Below, one piece after another: positions 23,535 through 35,628 of a stretch of 64,000 bases of DNA. How positions within the stretch are numbered: position 1 is the stretch's first letter; each line of letters starts with the position of its first letter. Source of the stretch: Cryptomeria japonica. Lineage: Eukaryota; Streptophyta; Pinopsida; Cupressales; Cupressaceae. Under the pieces are notes generated by a model that was not told the DNA's origin, made no database searches, and saw only the letters and a list, made by a program, of their open reading frames with translations. The stretch covers positions 916,059,648-916,123,647 of the forward strand of contig NC_081414.1 of assembly GCF_030272615.1 (NCBI RefSeq), in the 5' to 3' direction. The position numbers were made by a program, and so were the translations under genes.

Positions 23535-25898
23535 CCTAAGACATATAGATATGAATGGCAGATGATTGATGGAGGTGATGTGAGGAACGCAGTAGTACTT
23601 CAATTATCAACCTGCCTTGGCCTGGGCCTTGTGTTGTATTGCTTTCATTTACCTTACAAGACAAGGGAGCATGCCCTCCCTTACCATCTTAAAACACTCT
23701 TCCTCTCTCTGTCAGACAATACAGCTGTGTGTCATCCAATTACATACGTATAACTAAATGTACTTGTACCTTCCCCAAGCAATCCGGTTTCCTTAGTCCC
23801 CTCTCATCTCCTACACCAGGGGGGCACTCTGACATTGAGCTTCCTACTAAAATTTTGTGCCTGCAAGATTGTTATCATTACCTACCACATACAGTAGACT
23901 TGTCAATTATTTTTACCTATGTCATGAACTGTATTTGATAACTACAATACAGATATGCCCAAATTGTCAAACTCATATTTAATTCACTGTACAACCTAGT
24001 TTACTTATTGTCAACATCACACCAAAATCATAAAACTAGGCTATGTTTTAATAATGACACAGATAGTGTTGTTCATCTATATATCTTTTATTTTTAGGTT
24101 TTCTTCCCTTTATGATGTAATGAATCAAATAATTGCTCTCTTACTACTAGAAGAAAATTATATAAAAGTACAAAGGTTAGAGAGGTCCCTCCAAGAAAAT
24201 GACTTCCACTTGGTAATGATGTAGGTCTTCCCATACTTGGCAGATTCTCAAATTTCAAATCAAACCTGTTTTTCATAAACAGTTGAAAAATACCACCAAG
24301 AACGCACCTATCGTAGAGTTTCAAAGGCACTAGTAAGAACTCTGTATATTGACCAAATTAAGACTATATCAATGTTAAAGGAATTTATAAAACCATGGGA
24401 GAGCTCTCGAGAAAAAAAATTATTAGTTTTTTCAGCTACCTAGTTCCTTCAACTAATGTTTAAGTTGTTAGTTTGAACTGTAGGAGAATGGAAGTGCAGG
24501 AGAATGGCTCTTAAAAGTATTATTATTATTGGAAGTATATATGAAAAGTGTTCTATAAGCTATCTTTTTTTTAAACTATTAAGATGTGGTTTTGTGTCTT
24601 TCAAAATTTGATAGTATTAAGTTTTTACTTTAATTTGTCAATTTGTCAAGAGAATCCCTTTTAAAAGTTTAAACCTCTCTATTTGAGCTACTATCAATGA
24701 GTCGGATGCAATACAAAATTAAAAGACTCAAATAACAAAGCACACTTATGATAGAGCAATAATGGAGGCTAGGAACAAACAATGCAAAGCAATAACAAAA
24801 CACATGCATCGAACCTCCATTATGATCATGGATGTTCTCTAAATGTGGTAGTATGTGGATGCTCTTAGTTAGTAGTTGTTTATTTTGACAATATAAGGTT
24901 AGCATGTAGATGAGTTGATGAAATGAGGGTGGCAAACCACTCTTAAATAGATTGTTCTAATGGAAAATAGAGGGCTAGGATGAAAGGATATAACCAATAG
25001 TCTTGATTTAGTTGCATGGATGGGATTCACAACCTTTCGATGGTGTCAAAAGAAGGAGCAAGGCCCTTGATCATTGGAGGAGATTTGGTCAACTTATGAG
25101 ATGGAATAAGGTGAGAGTAAGTGTAAGCGGATTAGATGATGAGATGGGGAGCTAAGCATACTCATATGTGTGAAAAGCATGCTTACACATATGAAGAGCA
25201 TGGTCACACATGAGAATTAGAGTGGAGATGAGTCAAGATTAAGATATGAGATGGAGGGATAAGGTTTCTCTAAGTTAGCATGCTCACACATATTTGAGCA
25301 AGGAGTGGTATAGGGAACACATGTGAGAAGGTGAATGGTTACTACTTTGATTCATGGCTTAGCATTCAAGGATTGAGATCAAAATGACAATGTTATTTGT
25401 CCACTATTGTTGATGTTGAATAAATATTAGAAGAAATACTAAGAGATGGTTAATTAGCCCAATAAATTAATCAAGCATGATATTAATTAATTGATTAGTT
25501 GGCAAAATTGGGAGCTAAGATTAATTGATCAAACTAATTTAACTAATTGACCTTAGTGGAACAAAGGGGATTAATTGATGAATAATTGTGGGGATAAATA
25601 ATTAAGTAATTGGCTTATTTAATTCATTTATGATAAAGTAGAATGAAAAATTAAGAAGTGAATCTGGGATTTCTATTGAAAGTAGTTTTGGGAATAGGCT
25701 TTAACAAATCTTGGGCCTGTGGACTCAATTTGATGGCATCTAAAATTGCACTAATATATTTTTTCTTAATAGGTTTGTAAGAATAAGCTATGCTAAATCA
25801 TTCTCAAACATGGCCCTTGTTATGTGAGTAGTTAATTACTATTTTCATAACCTAGATCAATGATTATGTCATCCCCAAGGGGAAGGCTCTAGTATGAT
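23535..25898. other. GRAS upstream flank, then repeat-rich intergenic DNA
   Basis: The first several hundred bases form the upstream region of the GRAS gene. From about 24400 the sequence becomes AT-rich, with a TATTATTATTATT run near 24520. A small inverted repeat at 25163-25193 (CATATGTGT / ACACATATG, 13-nt loop) sits in a stretch where CACACATATGA-like words recur. No gene was recognised. Confidence 0.45.
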
Positions 25899-26141
25899 TT
25901 GGATTCCTTGGTCTACCATGGCTTTTTTTATTGCATCATTGCCTCTTTAGGCCACATTGCTTGTGTTGAGTATGAGAAGTTCTATTTAGAACATCCCCAA
26001 AAACGTGTTTGTGCCAATATAGATATATCTGAAGGCCTAGAAGAATCAGTTGAAATTCAAATTCACCAAATATGTCATAGTCAAGGAGTCATATATCTCA
26101 ACCTTCATAACACTTGTGTACATATACTATTTTTTCAATAA
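25899..26141 (+). pseudogene. DUF4283-like fragment (retroelement ORF1 relic), tentative
   Basis: The 80-codon frame contains IASLGHIACVEYEKFY, then KRVCANIDISEGLEESVEIQ and a ...YLNLHNTC ending. The order (short Gly-containing 'SLGHxxxVE' segment, an acidic 'V(C)VxIDxSxGL' strand, then a Cys near a lost zinc knuckle) recalls the DUF4283 domain found in ORF1 of plant LINEs and related proteins. No complete knuckle or flanking coding sequence is visible, so the call is tentative. Confidence 0.35.
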
Positions 26142-27419
26142 CTTTATTTTTATGGACGAGAAGGCAATTCCCAATGTTTCCTGTGATCAAAGAGTGTAGA
26201 TGCATCCCCCCTTCCCCATGTGTCTATTAGGTTCAAAATTTTCTAAGGTCCCAAAAATTTTCTATTTCTACAAATTATCAAAGCATAAGACTTTCCCTTC
26301 TTGACATCCTCTCCTTCAACCCCCACTCATTTTCTTACCTTATTAGAGACTTTGAATCCCTCATATTGATATGCCTCATGTCTAAACCCTAATCCCCAAT
26401 GATTAGTAAGAATTAAGTGGTATTTTTTACTTCTAAATTTTAAGGTTTTACCTTTTTACATTGTTCATCCATACACACCCTTACATTATTACAATTTTTG
26501 ACTTAGTGGCACACTAGAGAGTATTCTCCCACCCAAGAACATGGGTCAAATCTCAAGGGCACAAACTAACACACATTATCAAGTGAAGCACATGAATGAT
26601 GTTATTCAATCAAACCAATTCAAGTAGGAGGAAAAGGGGAGTCATTTGTTGGAATACCATAATAAGTTAGCTACTCCTTTGACACCATTAATGTAGTGGC
26701 TGTATCCATGGCTACCCATGATTTCTGAACAAATTTGAGAAAACCTTTTGTAAACCTCTCTCGTTACTTCAAATTTTGAAGGATATAACAAGGAGGGATG
26801 CATTTAGATTAAAAACCATTGCCTATTCTCTCAAAATTGAAACCCTAGCCACCATCATTTTAAGAACCAATGTTTAGATAGTTAGATATGAGAATGAACA
26901 CCCTTATATTCACAAGAAGCTAGAGGATGAAAATGCTTTTGATTTCACAAGGTAGAGGATAAAACCTCTTTGCTTGATTACACATTTTTACCATAGGTTG
27001 TAATTAAGCTCCCATGGTCATGTGGACTATAACTTTATTAACTTTGTATGGTATGTTGTTGCTAAAGGATTGAGAATGAAGGTATATGTTGTGCACTTTC
27101 TATTATTTTTGCTTCTTACAATGGTATTAGGCATGTTATTTATGTGGAACTTATCATAGAGATTTATAATGTATTCTTGACCTGTTTGATTTAGGGTTTG
27201 TGGACTCTATTTCTAGTCAAGATTGATATTGTAGCAATGGTTTGTAATAGGTTTAGGATTTATTTGATATAGGTTTTTAAGCACTATATTTATAGGCTAT
27301 GGTTACTATGATATGTGTTTGTTGGGTACTCAAAATTAATCTAATAAAAGATCATGTAGCTCACTTTAACGGTTTAGCATTATTCTTTTTAACACATTAT
27401 TGTTGAAGCTGAAATGATC
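26142..27419. other. No gene recognised
   Basis: AT-rich intergenic sequence with no open frame of note and no tandem structure that I could detect on either strand. Confidence 0.45.
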
Positions 27420-27720
27420 ATTCCCACTTATACTCTTGGTTTCATCAAAATTCTTCAAATCTAGATTATTTGAGATCATTATCAAGTTTATATTTCCTAA
27501 TCTCATCAACAATGCCATACAGTTGAGCAAGTTTATCCCAAGTATCCTTAGCTATTTTATGCTTATTAATATGAAATATACAATCAACAAATAGATATTT
27601 TCATAGAGTTACAAGATCCATAGTACTTTTAATTAGATAATGCATTTTCAAATTAGGATTTTTTGGTTCTAGTATAGATGCATCAATGTATTGAATCAAT
27701 CATTTTTTCTATTAGTTTGA
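27420..27720 (-). pseudogene. Ty1/Copia gag fragment, frameshifted
   Basis: On the minus strand the sequence around 27480-27560 reads HKIAKDTWDKLAQLYG, a typical Copia gag (Retrotran_gag_2/UBN2) motif in which AKDxWDxLxxLYG is conserved. Upstream, WKINAWIKLIEKMIDSIH near 27700-27640 matches the usual start of this domain in another frame. At least one frameshift and one stop separate the two. No other part of the element was found. Confidence 0.55.
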
Positions 27721-28132
27721 TCCATGCATTTATTTTCCATGTTGCATAGTTATGTGGAGTTAAAAGAGGGAACTTAAGATGACTAATGGCTTAAATTTGA
27801 AAAGCACAAGTATAACAAACCAACTCATATATCTAGAAATTACCTCATATATCTAGAAATAACCACTATTTTTGTGTTTATAACTTTATTACCTTGTCAA
27901 TTTTTAATAGTCTCAACTGAAAGCTCGGGATTTTGCAATAGCCAATCCAAGCTCTTATATCCTCTAGGCTTCACTTGAATTTATAAAATAAATCACACCT
28001 CCAACATGTAACATGTTGGCCATACAAACCAATTAAGGACAAGAATAAAAAAAAATGCTTTAACTAGAGACTTTGATTCTATAAGACCAAAATATTGACC
28101 AAGTGTTTTTCTTTTAGTCTAAAAAGATCTTA

Positions 28133-28250
28133 TACCATTCCTCGGATTTCGGGCAACTAGCCAAGTACAAGACCACCAAGGATTTAAAAGAGCAATAAAG
28201 GACCTTGTACCCTTCCTTGGGTTCCAAGCATCTTGCTAGGTACAAGTCCA
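28133..28250. repeat. Short direct duplication, about 75-bp spacing
   Basis: Two segments share the layout TACC(A/C)TTCCT(C/T)GG, then GGGCAACTAGCCAAGTACAAG in the first copy and AAGCATCTTGCTAGGTACAAG in the second. They are diverged but clearly related. Confidence 0.5.
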
Positions 28251-28470
28251 ATCCTCCTTGAGTAATCTTCTAAGCATCAGAAAACTACCATATTTCATCT
28301 TAACTTTATATTATATATTTTTATTCCCATCCCTCCACTCAAATAAATTATCTTGACTTATTTATCTTTGTTAACACATCACTTCCCTAAACCCCATCCC
28401 CAATTGCCTATATACTAGGGACAACTTCGTCCCTAGACTACCTACATACATCGTTTCAACACAAGATCAA

Positions 28471-28494
28471 TGCATAATATATATATATATATAT
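28471..28494. repeat. (AT)n microsatellite
   Basis: An uninterrupted run of about eleven AT dinucleotides. Confidence 0.8.
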
Positions 28495-30394
28495 GCAGGC
28501 TTGTTTTTTAACTAGGATTTATGTAAACCATATAGTGGGTACACAACCCTTTCTAGGGTCATTGTCCCAAACAATTTATTTTTAGTTGCTACCCACGATG
28601 GGAAGCTATAAAGCAAAATGGTCCATGGTGATCCTCTACTTGTTTACCTATTTCTATCTAATTCCTAATTCCTATAATCACATCACCCTTGACCCATGTA
28701 TTAGAAAATATTTCATACAAATAAATAAATTCAAACAATTATACATATCCAAGAATCATATTGGAATTTTCTATGGTTTCACTAGCATATGTCCATTCAT
28801 TAAGAATTATCTTTTTAGATTATCAATCCAAGGGGAATTTCCCACACTTTGGATTTTAAATCCACAATGTCTCTTACTACTCCCTGATGATTTATAGCAA
28901 TGATGTCATAAACACCATTATTGCAACCTTATTAGGCAATAGATGCAGTAGCTCAATCACGATGACATTACTTGTAAGTGTGAGCTAAAGGCATCGTTTA
29001 TACCGAATGTTGCTAAGTTTTCTAAGTTTCTCCTCTCGAATTACATTTGCTAGCCAACATAGAAGAGAATGCAACTAAAATAATATGTAAAATATATAGT
29101 TCATTGAAAAGGAAAAATAATTATGAGATTTGAAATAAAAATGATGACATCAATTATTTCAATATCATTGCACATTCTCAAATAAAAGGAAACACTTTAA
29201 TCAATTTTTCTTTCATTAACAAATGACAAATGCTATAAAGAAATGAATTCATTATTGGTTGAATTCCATGTCATGAAAGGAAAACAAGTAAAATGGCATT
29301 CGAACTATAAGGATAATGACTAATACTAAATTATTACCCAAAGTAATTTACTTCTTTTCATAAATACTACTAAAATAAATTTAACTAAAAGATAGATCAA
29401 ATATTAAGATATCCTTCTTTGAAAAAACAAAGATAGTTATTCTAAAATAAAATTTACATAAAAGCATAACCTACTTTTAAGATGATCAAAATTTAAGGCT
29501 TTCAAGAAAAAAAAAAAAAAATCTATCTAAATTGTTTTCCAAAATAACTGCTAATTAATGTTAAAGAAATATATATTAGCGCTCAAAGAGACTATTAATA
29601 TTTGAAAAATATTAATTATTTAACTACTTTTAAAATAAATTAAACTAAAACTATTAATTAATTTTGCTAAGACTAAAGTAAAAGTACTATTTAATTTGAA
29701 TAAATACGAACTATTTTCTTTTAATAAATTATATATTATCATGTCAAATTACCTAATTTTCTAAAAACATATATAAAGAAAAAAAATTAAAAAATTAATA
29801 ATGATTTAATTAATTAAGAAAGGAAATAATTACTATAAAAAAATTTAAAGCAAAATATTTGAAAGCTTACCTAATGACTTATTAATAATTTAAATAGCTT
29901 AAAAAATTACTTGGTTTATTCTAAATTTTAAAATTAATTAAAAAATTTGTTTCAAAGGAAAAGCTTTATTACTTTATTTACATATTTTATATTTTTTTCT
30001 TTAATTTACCAAAAATTATTTCTACTCTTTCTAAAACTCTCTTGTAATTATTAAATAGAATAGTTTGAAAACGTAACAATATTCTCAATTTTGCATAAAT
30101 GTTTTTTGAGACAATTTACATGTAGCATACTTATATTTTAAAAAATCTAAGCATGCCAAGAGATATCAAATTTGAAAATAATTAATATTCATAAATAATA
30201 GTAGAGAGATGATTGAAATGAGATTGGCATGAAATGGTTCAATAAATTCTTTAGACTACTTGAAACAAAATTCAAAATATAAATATTTAACTTTTGATTC
30301 ATGATGATATAATTATAAATTAATATTAGATTTAATATATATGATATTTATATTCTCTAAAAAGAATGTTGTAAAGTTAATCTTCTTGAAACTT

Positions 30395-30912
30395 TAAACT
30401 GATCGCATCTCTAATTTTAATTCTAACCATAACATTAATCCTTATCTAATATTAAATCTAACCTCAATTGAATCTAGACACTAGCTCCCTATTTAAACTC
30501 TATGGTAACATTGATCCTAATGCTAATTAGTCCCTACCTATAATCATATCTTCAATTCTAATTCTAAACCTACATTAACCCTAATCTAACATTAAATCTA
30601 ACCCTAATTGATCCTTAATGCTAAGCATGTTTAAACCCTAATCTAATGTTAACCCTAACCATAATTAATCTCTAACCTTAACCCTAATCAAACCCTAACC
30701 ATAATTTAACACTAACTCAAATATTTTTCTTATAACAATAGTTTTAACCTAACCCTAACTCGCATTGAACCCTAATATAACATAAACCCTAACATTAACT
30801 CCTATTGAACCCTAATATATATTAACCCTAACCCTAACCCTAACCTTACTAATCTAATTATATTAACCCTAATAATATCCAAACCATAATTAAACCCCAA
30901 CCTTATTTTAAC
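30395..30912. repeat. Degenerate telomere-like CCCTAA tract
   Basis: CCCTAA and close variants (ACCCTAAT, CCTAACAT) recur for about 500 bp. The best part, near 30825-30845, has four consecutive TAACCC units. The unit is the six-base CCCTAA form rather than the usual plant seven-base CCCTAAA. Spacing is irregular, so this looks like an old interstitial or slippage-derived tract, not a telomere. Confidence 0.65.
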
Positions 30913-31940
30913 TCTAACTTGATGCCACCAACTTAGCTTGACACCTACCTATGTTAATAAGCAAAGGCATACATTTTAACAAGAAATATTAAAACGTTCT
31001 TTGAGTAATTCCGAGACCATCATTTCGAGCTTCACTATAATTTAGAGTTATTGAAGATGTCTTGTAACATGATTATGAATCAAAGAGTGTTTATGAAAGA
31101 TATTCTTACCTCACACTCTACTTTGAAGAATGGTCTAAACCGCCTATGACTAGAAAAGGAGCTTATAACCATGAAAGAGAAGTTGAATACAATGGAACAA
31201 TATAAAATTGAAGAATGAGTTTCTCCATAAAGGCAAGATTTTACAGAAGTTGCAACTATTCAAGCAACTAACCTTCAAGAAATAAAACATATTTATCTTT
31301 GTCTATTATATAACAATAATTTGGATAATTTTAGTAACCAAAACACTTCTAAAATAAGGGAATATTAAATTAATTGTATAAAATCAAGACCATGTAACTA
31401 TAAATTTATATGAATATAGATAAAAGTACCAATAGAGGTATAATATACTATAAAGCATGACCAGGATGCAACTTATATAACAAAATATAAAGAGTGTGCA
31501 TATGCAAATACATTATCACATAAATATTCATAGCATAATGTTTTTGTTAAAACATAAAATATTTAGGTACAAGGTATATTAGTTGTTTAGAGTCTACCTA
31601 TAAGATGTAAGTGATTTCTCTAGTAATAAGTTTATTCTTTATTTCATCTCTCAACTAAAGGCAAGATAGTATAAAGGCCCAAACATATTTTCAGCCATGT
31701 CCAAGCCATATAAGGGTCTTGTTTCTTGATACAATTAATATTATATGTTCACAAATATAAGTCTAATTTATTTTATAAAATAGTTAGGCTCATACAAATT
31801 TTCATTATTTATTTAATATTCTAACATTAATCTAAACTTAAATGAAGTGCACTACCTTGTGATTCTAAGATAAGTAATTTTCATGTGGAAAAAGGCAATA
31901 TAGTAGGGTGATTGTTTTGACATCTTTTTATGTTGCTATT
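30913..31940. other. No gene recognised
   Basis: AT-rich sequence with no recognisable coding or tandem structure. The word CATTATTTATTTAATAT at 31803-31819 also occurs just outside the far LTR at about 47970, but in such AT-rich DNA this may be chance. Confidence 0.4.
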
Positions 31941-33154
31941 TGTAATGTCACCAAAATCTAATGGTGGGTGAAAAATGTTGGAATGAGAGATCAAGAGGAA
32001 AACTACCCTTTCCCTCCAAGGAGAGATGAGAGTTTCACTATGGATTTCCCTTCAAACACTTTTCACGCATTACATTGGAAGAGGGGGGAAAAAATACATT
32101 AGATTTAACCTCCAAAGAAGAAGATAGAATTCTAAATGAAATGAGAATGATAAGCCAATCCCCTCTTCTACTCGGAATGGAAAGGAATTGATTGAATTAT
32201 GTACAAAGACTAAGTGCAAAAGTGACAAAGAACTGATTATGATTTGAGATTGAAGTGTGGGATGAAGCTGTGCACCTAGATCTGGCAGTAATATGTCGAG
32301 ATGGAGCCATCCTACGAATTTGAGGAAAAGTTTCCTGGACCATGGTGAGAATGTACATGGTCCTCCGAAAAAATCTGCGAAATGAAAAGGGTTTTTCCAC
32401 CTCTACAAATTAAGTCCAAATTCGAAAGTACAACTGTGCACCTACAACCTACACATAGAAAAGAGAGGAAAATGGGTTGGGATTGGGGGTTTGCCTTTGG
32501 ATCAAACCCCAGTTTTGGAATTAACCAAGTAATGAAAGAAAGTACTTGCAAGTAAATGTAAATGAAAGGCGGAAATGTAAATCATCTCAAGTGAGGTTGT
32601 GATAGAAATGTTGATAGAAATGTTTGTATGAAGTTGAATGTTGGAATGAATCTCCTCTTCAATGGTTGAATCCTTGACTTGAATGCAACACCTAGCCTTG
32701 AAGGGAGACTTGAGAATGCTCAATGCTGGAAAAGAATGCTTGAATTCTCTTGAATGCTTGCATGCACAATCTCATGTATATTTCTTATCACTTCACCAAC
32801 TTATGCAAATGAGAGGGCAAATGCAACTTGTATACTTGTCAATTAGTGTTAATGAAACTAATTTTCGTCACAGGCCGACATCGAGGAAGTTTTCCCGCTC
32901 ACTACACAACCTTCTATGCAAACTTAGGAAAGGTCCTACCCCAAAATAGGGCAGGGACAAGGGTACCCACGCACCTTTCTTACCCTTTTCTCTAGGGAAG
33001 AGTGCAGACAAGGTGGTGCGGAGGGCAAGGGAGAAGCAGTTTTCAGGGGTTCAGGAGTCTCCCGTCTCTGATCAGGCTAGGGGATTCGACTTCACATGCA
33101 TGAGGACCCTAATGCAATCAAAAATTGCTAGGGCCGTAATTTTATGACACTACA
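31941..33154 (-). mobile_element. 3' LTR of element F
   Basis: The LTR begins TGTAATGTCACC and ends GACACTACA; the two ends are near-perfect inverted repeats (TGTAATGTC versus TGTAGTGTC). Internal landmarks shared with the right LTR are AGAGATCAAGAGGAAAACTA, GGTTTTTCCACCTCT and AGAAAAGAGAGGAAAATGGG. The two LTRs differ at many sites, mostly transitions. It carries the dyad at 32337-32363 described separately. Confidence 0.85.
32337..32363. promoter_or_regulatory. GGACCATG...CATGGTCC dyad, copy 1 (3' LTR of F)
   Basis: An 8-bp perfect inverted repeat GGACCATG / CATGGTCC with an 11-nt centre. The same architecture occurs at 39615-39641, 40731-40758, 42054-42081 and 44443-44470, in LTR or leader DNA of at least two different elements. 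Function is unknown; an RNA hairpin in transcripts is one possibility. Confidence 0.6.
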
Positions 33155-33172
33155 TTTGGCCCCCACTTTAGC
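33155..33172 (-). other. Polypurine tract of element F
   Basis: On the minus strand GCTAAAGTGGGGGCCAAA abuts the LTR start TGTAGTGTC. This fixes the left LTR as the 3' LTR. Confidence 0.75.
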
Positions 33173-33897
33173 AAGAGTATGAGTGTACGCCAATACCATC
33201 GGTAAAGTACAAGGAAACAAGATTGAAAGACTTTTACCATGTCAAGGAGGCAAGATGTGTCAAGCGCCCAATGGAATTAGGATCTTACAACTTCGATCGA
33301 CAAAGTAAAAGGGAAGATCGAGAAGGGGAGAACCATGACTGCAAGTAGAAAATTTCCCCTCACTATGAGTCATGAAACCAAGGATACCAAAGATTACAAA
33401 GCAAAACAAAGTTTACTAAGTAATTCTTAAGTATCAAGAACGAGAATATGAGCGGAGTGTATGCCCCCATGTTAAAGCAATCGTGCATGTCTTATCAGGA
33501 GCAATTGCTTTAAGGTAGGATACACCCAAGAGAGAAGAGAGGGAGCACATTATCGCAAGGATTTAGCCCCTGATAGAGGAATAAACCCAAAGATAATGAA
33601 CAAAAAACATGAGGTAGTTTCGCTTTCCTTAGGGTTAGTATGTTGTATGATAACTCATGTATATCATATATGTATTTGCATATAATAATCGCCATCCCCC
33701 AAAGAAAGGAAACTTCCTTGGAAGAAAGGGAAGAGAGGATGTATTTTGAGTTAGCATGAAAGAGACCAAGAAAAGATCTCAATGCTTTGTATCATCCCCA
33801 AGTAAATATTTAAGGGATAATAGAAGAACAGGGATACACATAGAAGAATAGTCACAAAAGAGAAAGAAAGGAGAGAAAATATATGGTGCCAATGTTG
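33173..33897. other. 3' untranslated region of element F
   Basis: No coding motifs. A minus-strand frame at 33510-33782 has no family resemblance. The stretch lies between the acidic tail ORF and the polypurine tract. Confidence 0.45.
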
Positions 33898-34660
33898 CTA
33901 ATCTAGCAGGACATCCGCCTCTCGATCTTGCTGATCACTATTTTGGGAAGGCGAGCAACATGCCAAAGGAGCGACATCGAGCACAACAGATGGAGCTATC
34001 ACAAGATCTAAACAAGGACTATGCTCATGTTGTAAGTCACTTTGTTCGATTCTAGGAGCTAGGATCAGGGTTTGTGAAAATTCAATTAATAAATGCATGT
34101 CCACATCAACGTATTCATACTCACTATCAGAAGCATTAGGAGTTGTATTGCCATCATGAATTACATTTTCACCCATTTCTTCATCAAAGTTTAGAGAAAG
34201 AGGAGCAAGAACACGAATAGGAGTAAAGACATCATATGTTTTGTGCAACTTATGATTTGGAGATGTAGGTTGAACATCTTGGTTAGGAGAAAAGGGAATC
34301 ATGTCAACTGTTGGAGGAGGAACACTTGAAAAAGTAGGAATGTTTTTCTCCTTGATAGTTTAAGGTTTAGGTTGAGGTCTTTTAGGTTGAATAAGAGGAG
34401 AAGCAAGCCTCTTTTCTCAATAAGAGAAAGGAGGTGGAATTGCGCCATACAAAGGAGCAATATTAGGTGTAGGAAGGAGACCAGGTCCATCATGAGGAGG
34501 AGGTACAGGTCTAACCTTAGGAAGAATATTGTTGTCCTTCTTAGGAGAAGGTATAGTCACATCCATAGGAATAGGTTGATGATCTTCCTTAGGAGGGAGA
34601 TTAGTTCTATCCGTGAGGGGAAGAACTGTATCTTCAAGTATGATAGGAATGTCATCTAGG
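33898..34660 (-). pseudogene. Pro-rich and acidic tail ORF of element F
   Basis: Following the protease-like domain, the minus strand reads a Pro-rich stretch (segments such as LPPKEDHQPI and VPPPTVDMIPFSPN) interrupted by two or three stops. An open 134-codon segment follows (34302-33898), rich in Asp/Glu (ASDSEYEYVDVD) and ending in a Cys/Ser/Gln-rich tail. It occupies the place where RT would normally follow protease. I do not recognise a domain; it may be a family-specific extension of the gag-protease polyprotein. Confidence 0.5.
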
Positions 34661-34677
34661 TTGACTTAAGGATAAGA

Positions 34678-35628
34678 TCATATCTTTCTTCCATTTTTGA
34701 TAAAATTGAAAAAGAGCATCACTCCTTGATGGAAGAGATTGAAATCTTTTAGGCCAAAAGTAGGAACACTAGGGCGTCTTTCAGATGGACAAAATAAGCT
34801 ATGGTTCATGGTTATGAATTCTCCATTGTGAGAAAATTTCATACACTTGTGGATTGGAGAAGCAATAGCCTTCATGGAAGATAGCCAAGGATAGCCCAAC
34901 TTCACATGGAATTGCTTGGAAGAGGGTATGATAACAAAGTCAACATCCATGAATTTAGTATGAACTTCAACAAGAAGGGTAATAAAGCCAATGGTAGGAC
35001 AAGAGAAGCCATCAAATAACTTCACAACCACATTAGAAGCATCATATATTGGTTTATGCAACTGTAAAGTGAAAAGATACTCCTCAATGATGACATTAAC
35101 CATGCAAGAGGGATCAATAAGGGCACAATGGAAAGGTATATCCTTAACCTTCACAGCTATGTATAAAGGGCCATCGGGTGCTCTATTGGTCTCACTATGG
35201 TCAAATGTAATACAAGGATCCTTAGGCATATCTTTTTTTTCTACCATATTTACCAAGTTCGGATCCATAGAGGTGAATTCCTCCAGAAAGAAAGAAGTAG
35301 GAACAATCTCAATAACGTTAGAGGTATGAGAAGGAAAGGGATCAATGAAAATATTAAGATTTTGATTAGGAGGAGCTATTGATTTATTCCCTTTATCATT
35401 CACACCTATCATAGATATATAATTATTATCAATCAAATCTTGAATCTTATTTTTCAATGCAAAACATTTCTTAGTATCATGACTAGGATTACGATGAAAT
35501 TGACAAAATGAATTGTTATCAAAATAAGGGGATTCAAGTGGTGCAGGGGCACTCAACATTTTTTGTTGAGTTTGTTTCCAGGATGTTAAAATCATTTTTT
35601 TAGTTTTGTAATAAGGCCAAGAGGCCAT
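34678..35628 (-). CDS. Gag zinc knuckle plus protease-like domain (element F)
   Basis: This open segment of 316 codons covers the gag C-terminus and protease of a Ty3/Gypsy element. Residues about 41-60 carry FCQFHRNPSHDTKKCFALKN, an atypical zinc knuckle (C-x2-H-x4-H-x4-C) usual for plant Gypsy elements. A retropepsin-like fold follows: PLYIAVKVKDIPFHCALID at about 155, then the flap region, and FVIIPSSKQFHVKLGYPWL at about 235. The active-site triplet expected as D-S/T-G reads D-P-S (in ALIDPSCMVNVI), so cleavage activity is doubtful. The Met at 35628 is only the first in the open stretch; the true gag start lies upstream, beyond a 1.7-kb noncoding interruption. It is probably not an expressed gene. 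Confidence 0.7.
   Translation of the reverse strand: MASWPYYKTKKMILTSWKQTQQKMLSAPAPLESPYFDNNSFCQFHRNPSHDTKKCFALKNKIQDLIDNNYISMIGVNDKGNKSIAPPNQNLNIFIDPFPSHTSNVIEIVPTSFFLEEFTSMDPNLVNMVEKKDMPKDPCITFDHSETNRAPDGPLYIAVKVKDIPFHCALIDPSCMVNVIIEEYLFTLQLHKPIYDASNVVVKLFDGFSCPTIGFITLLVEVHTKFMDVDFVIIPSSKQFHVKLGYPWLSSMKAIASPIHKCMKFSHNGEFITMNHSLFCPSERRPSVPTFGLKDFNLFHQGVMLFFNFIKNGRKI

Larger units (their letters stand above)
27721..30394. other. AT-rich intergenic DNA
   Basis: No gene was recognised. Local features are a pair of related 40-bp segments (28133-28172 and 28208-28247, each ending AAGTACAAG or AGGTACAAG), an (AT)n run at about 28471-28494 and an A-run at about 29509-29521. From 29000 to 30390 the sequence is extremely AT-rich. 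Confidence 0.45.

Noticed and set aside
23364-23603. 79-codon minus-strand frame overlapping the GRAS start
   Set aside because: Out of frame, AT-rich leader sequence with no motif; most likely the 5' leader and promoter.
34372-34659. 95-codon plus-strand Arg-rich frame
   Set aside because: Antisense of the Pro-rich tail of element F; Arg richness reflects the opposite-strand codons.
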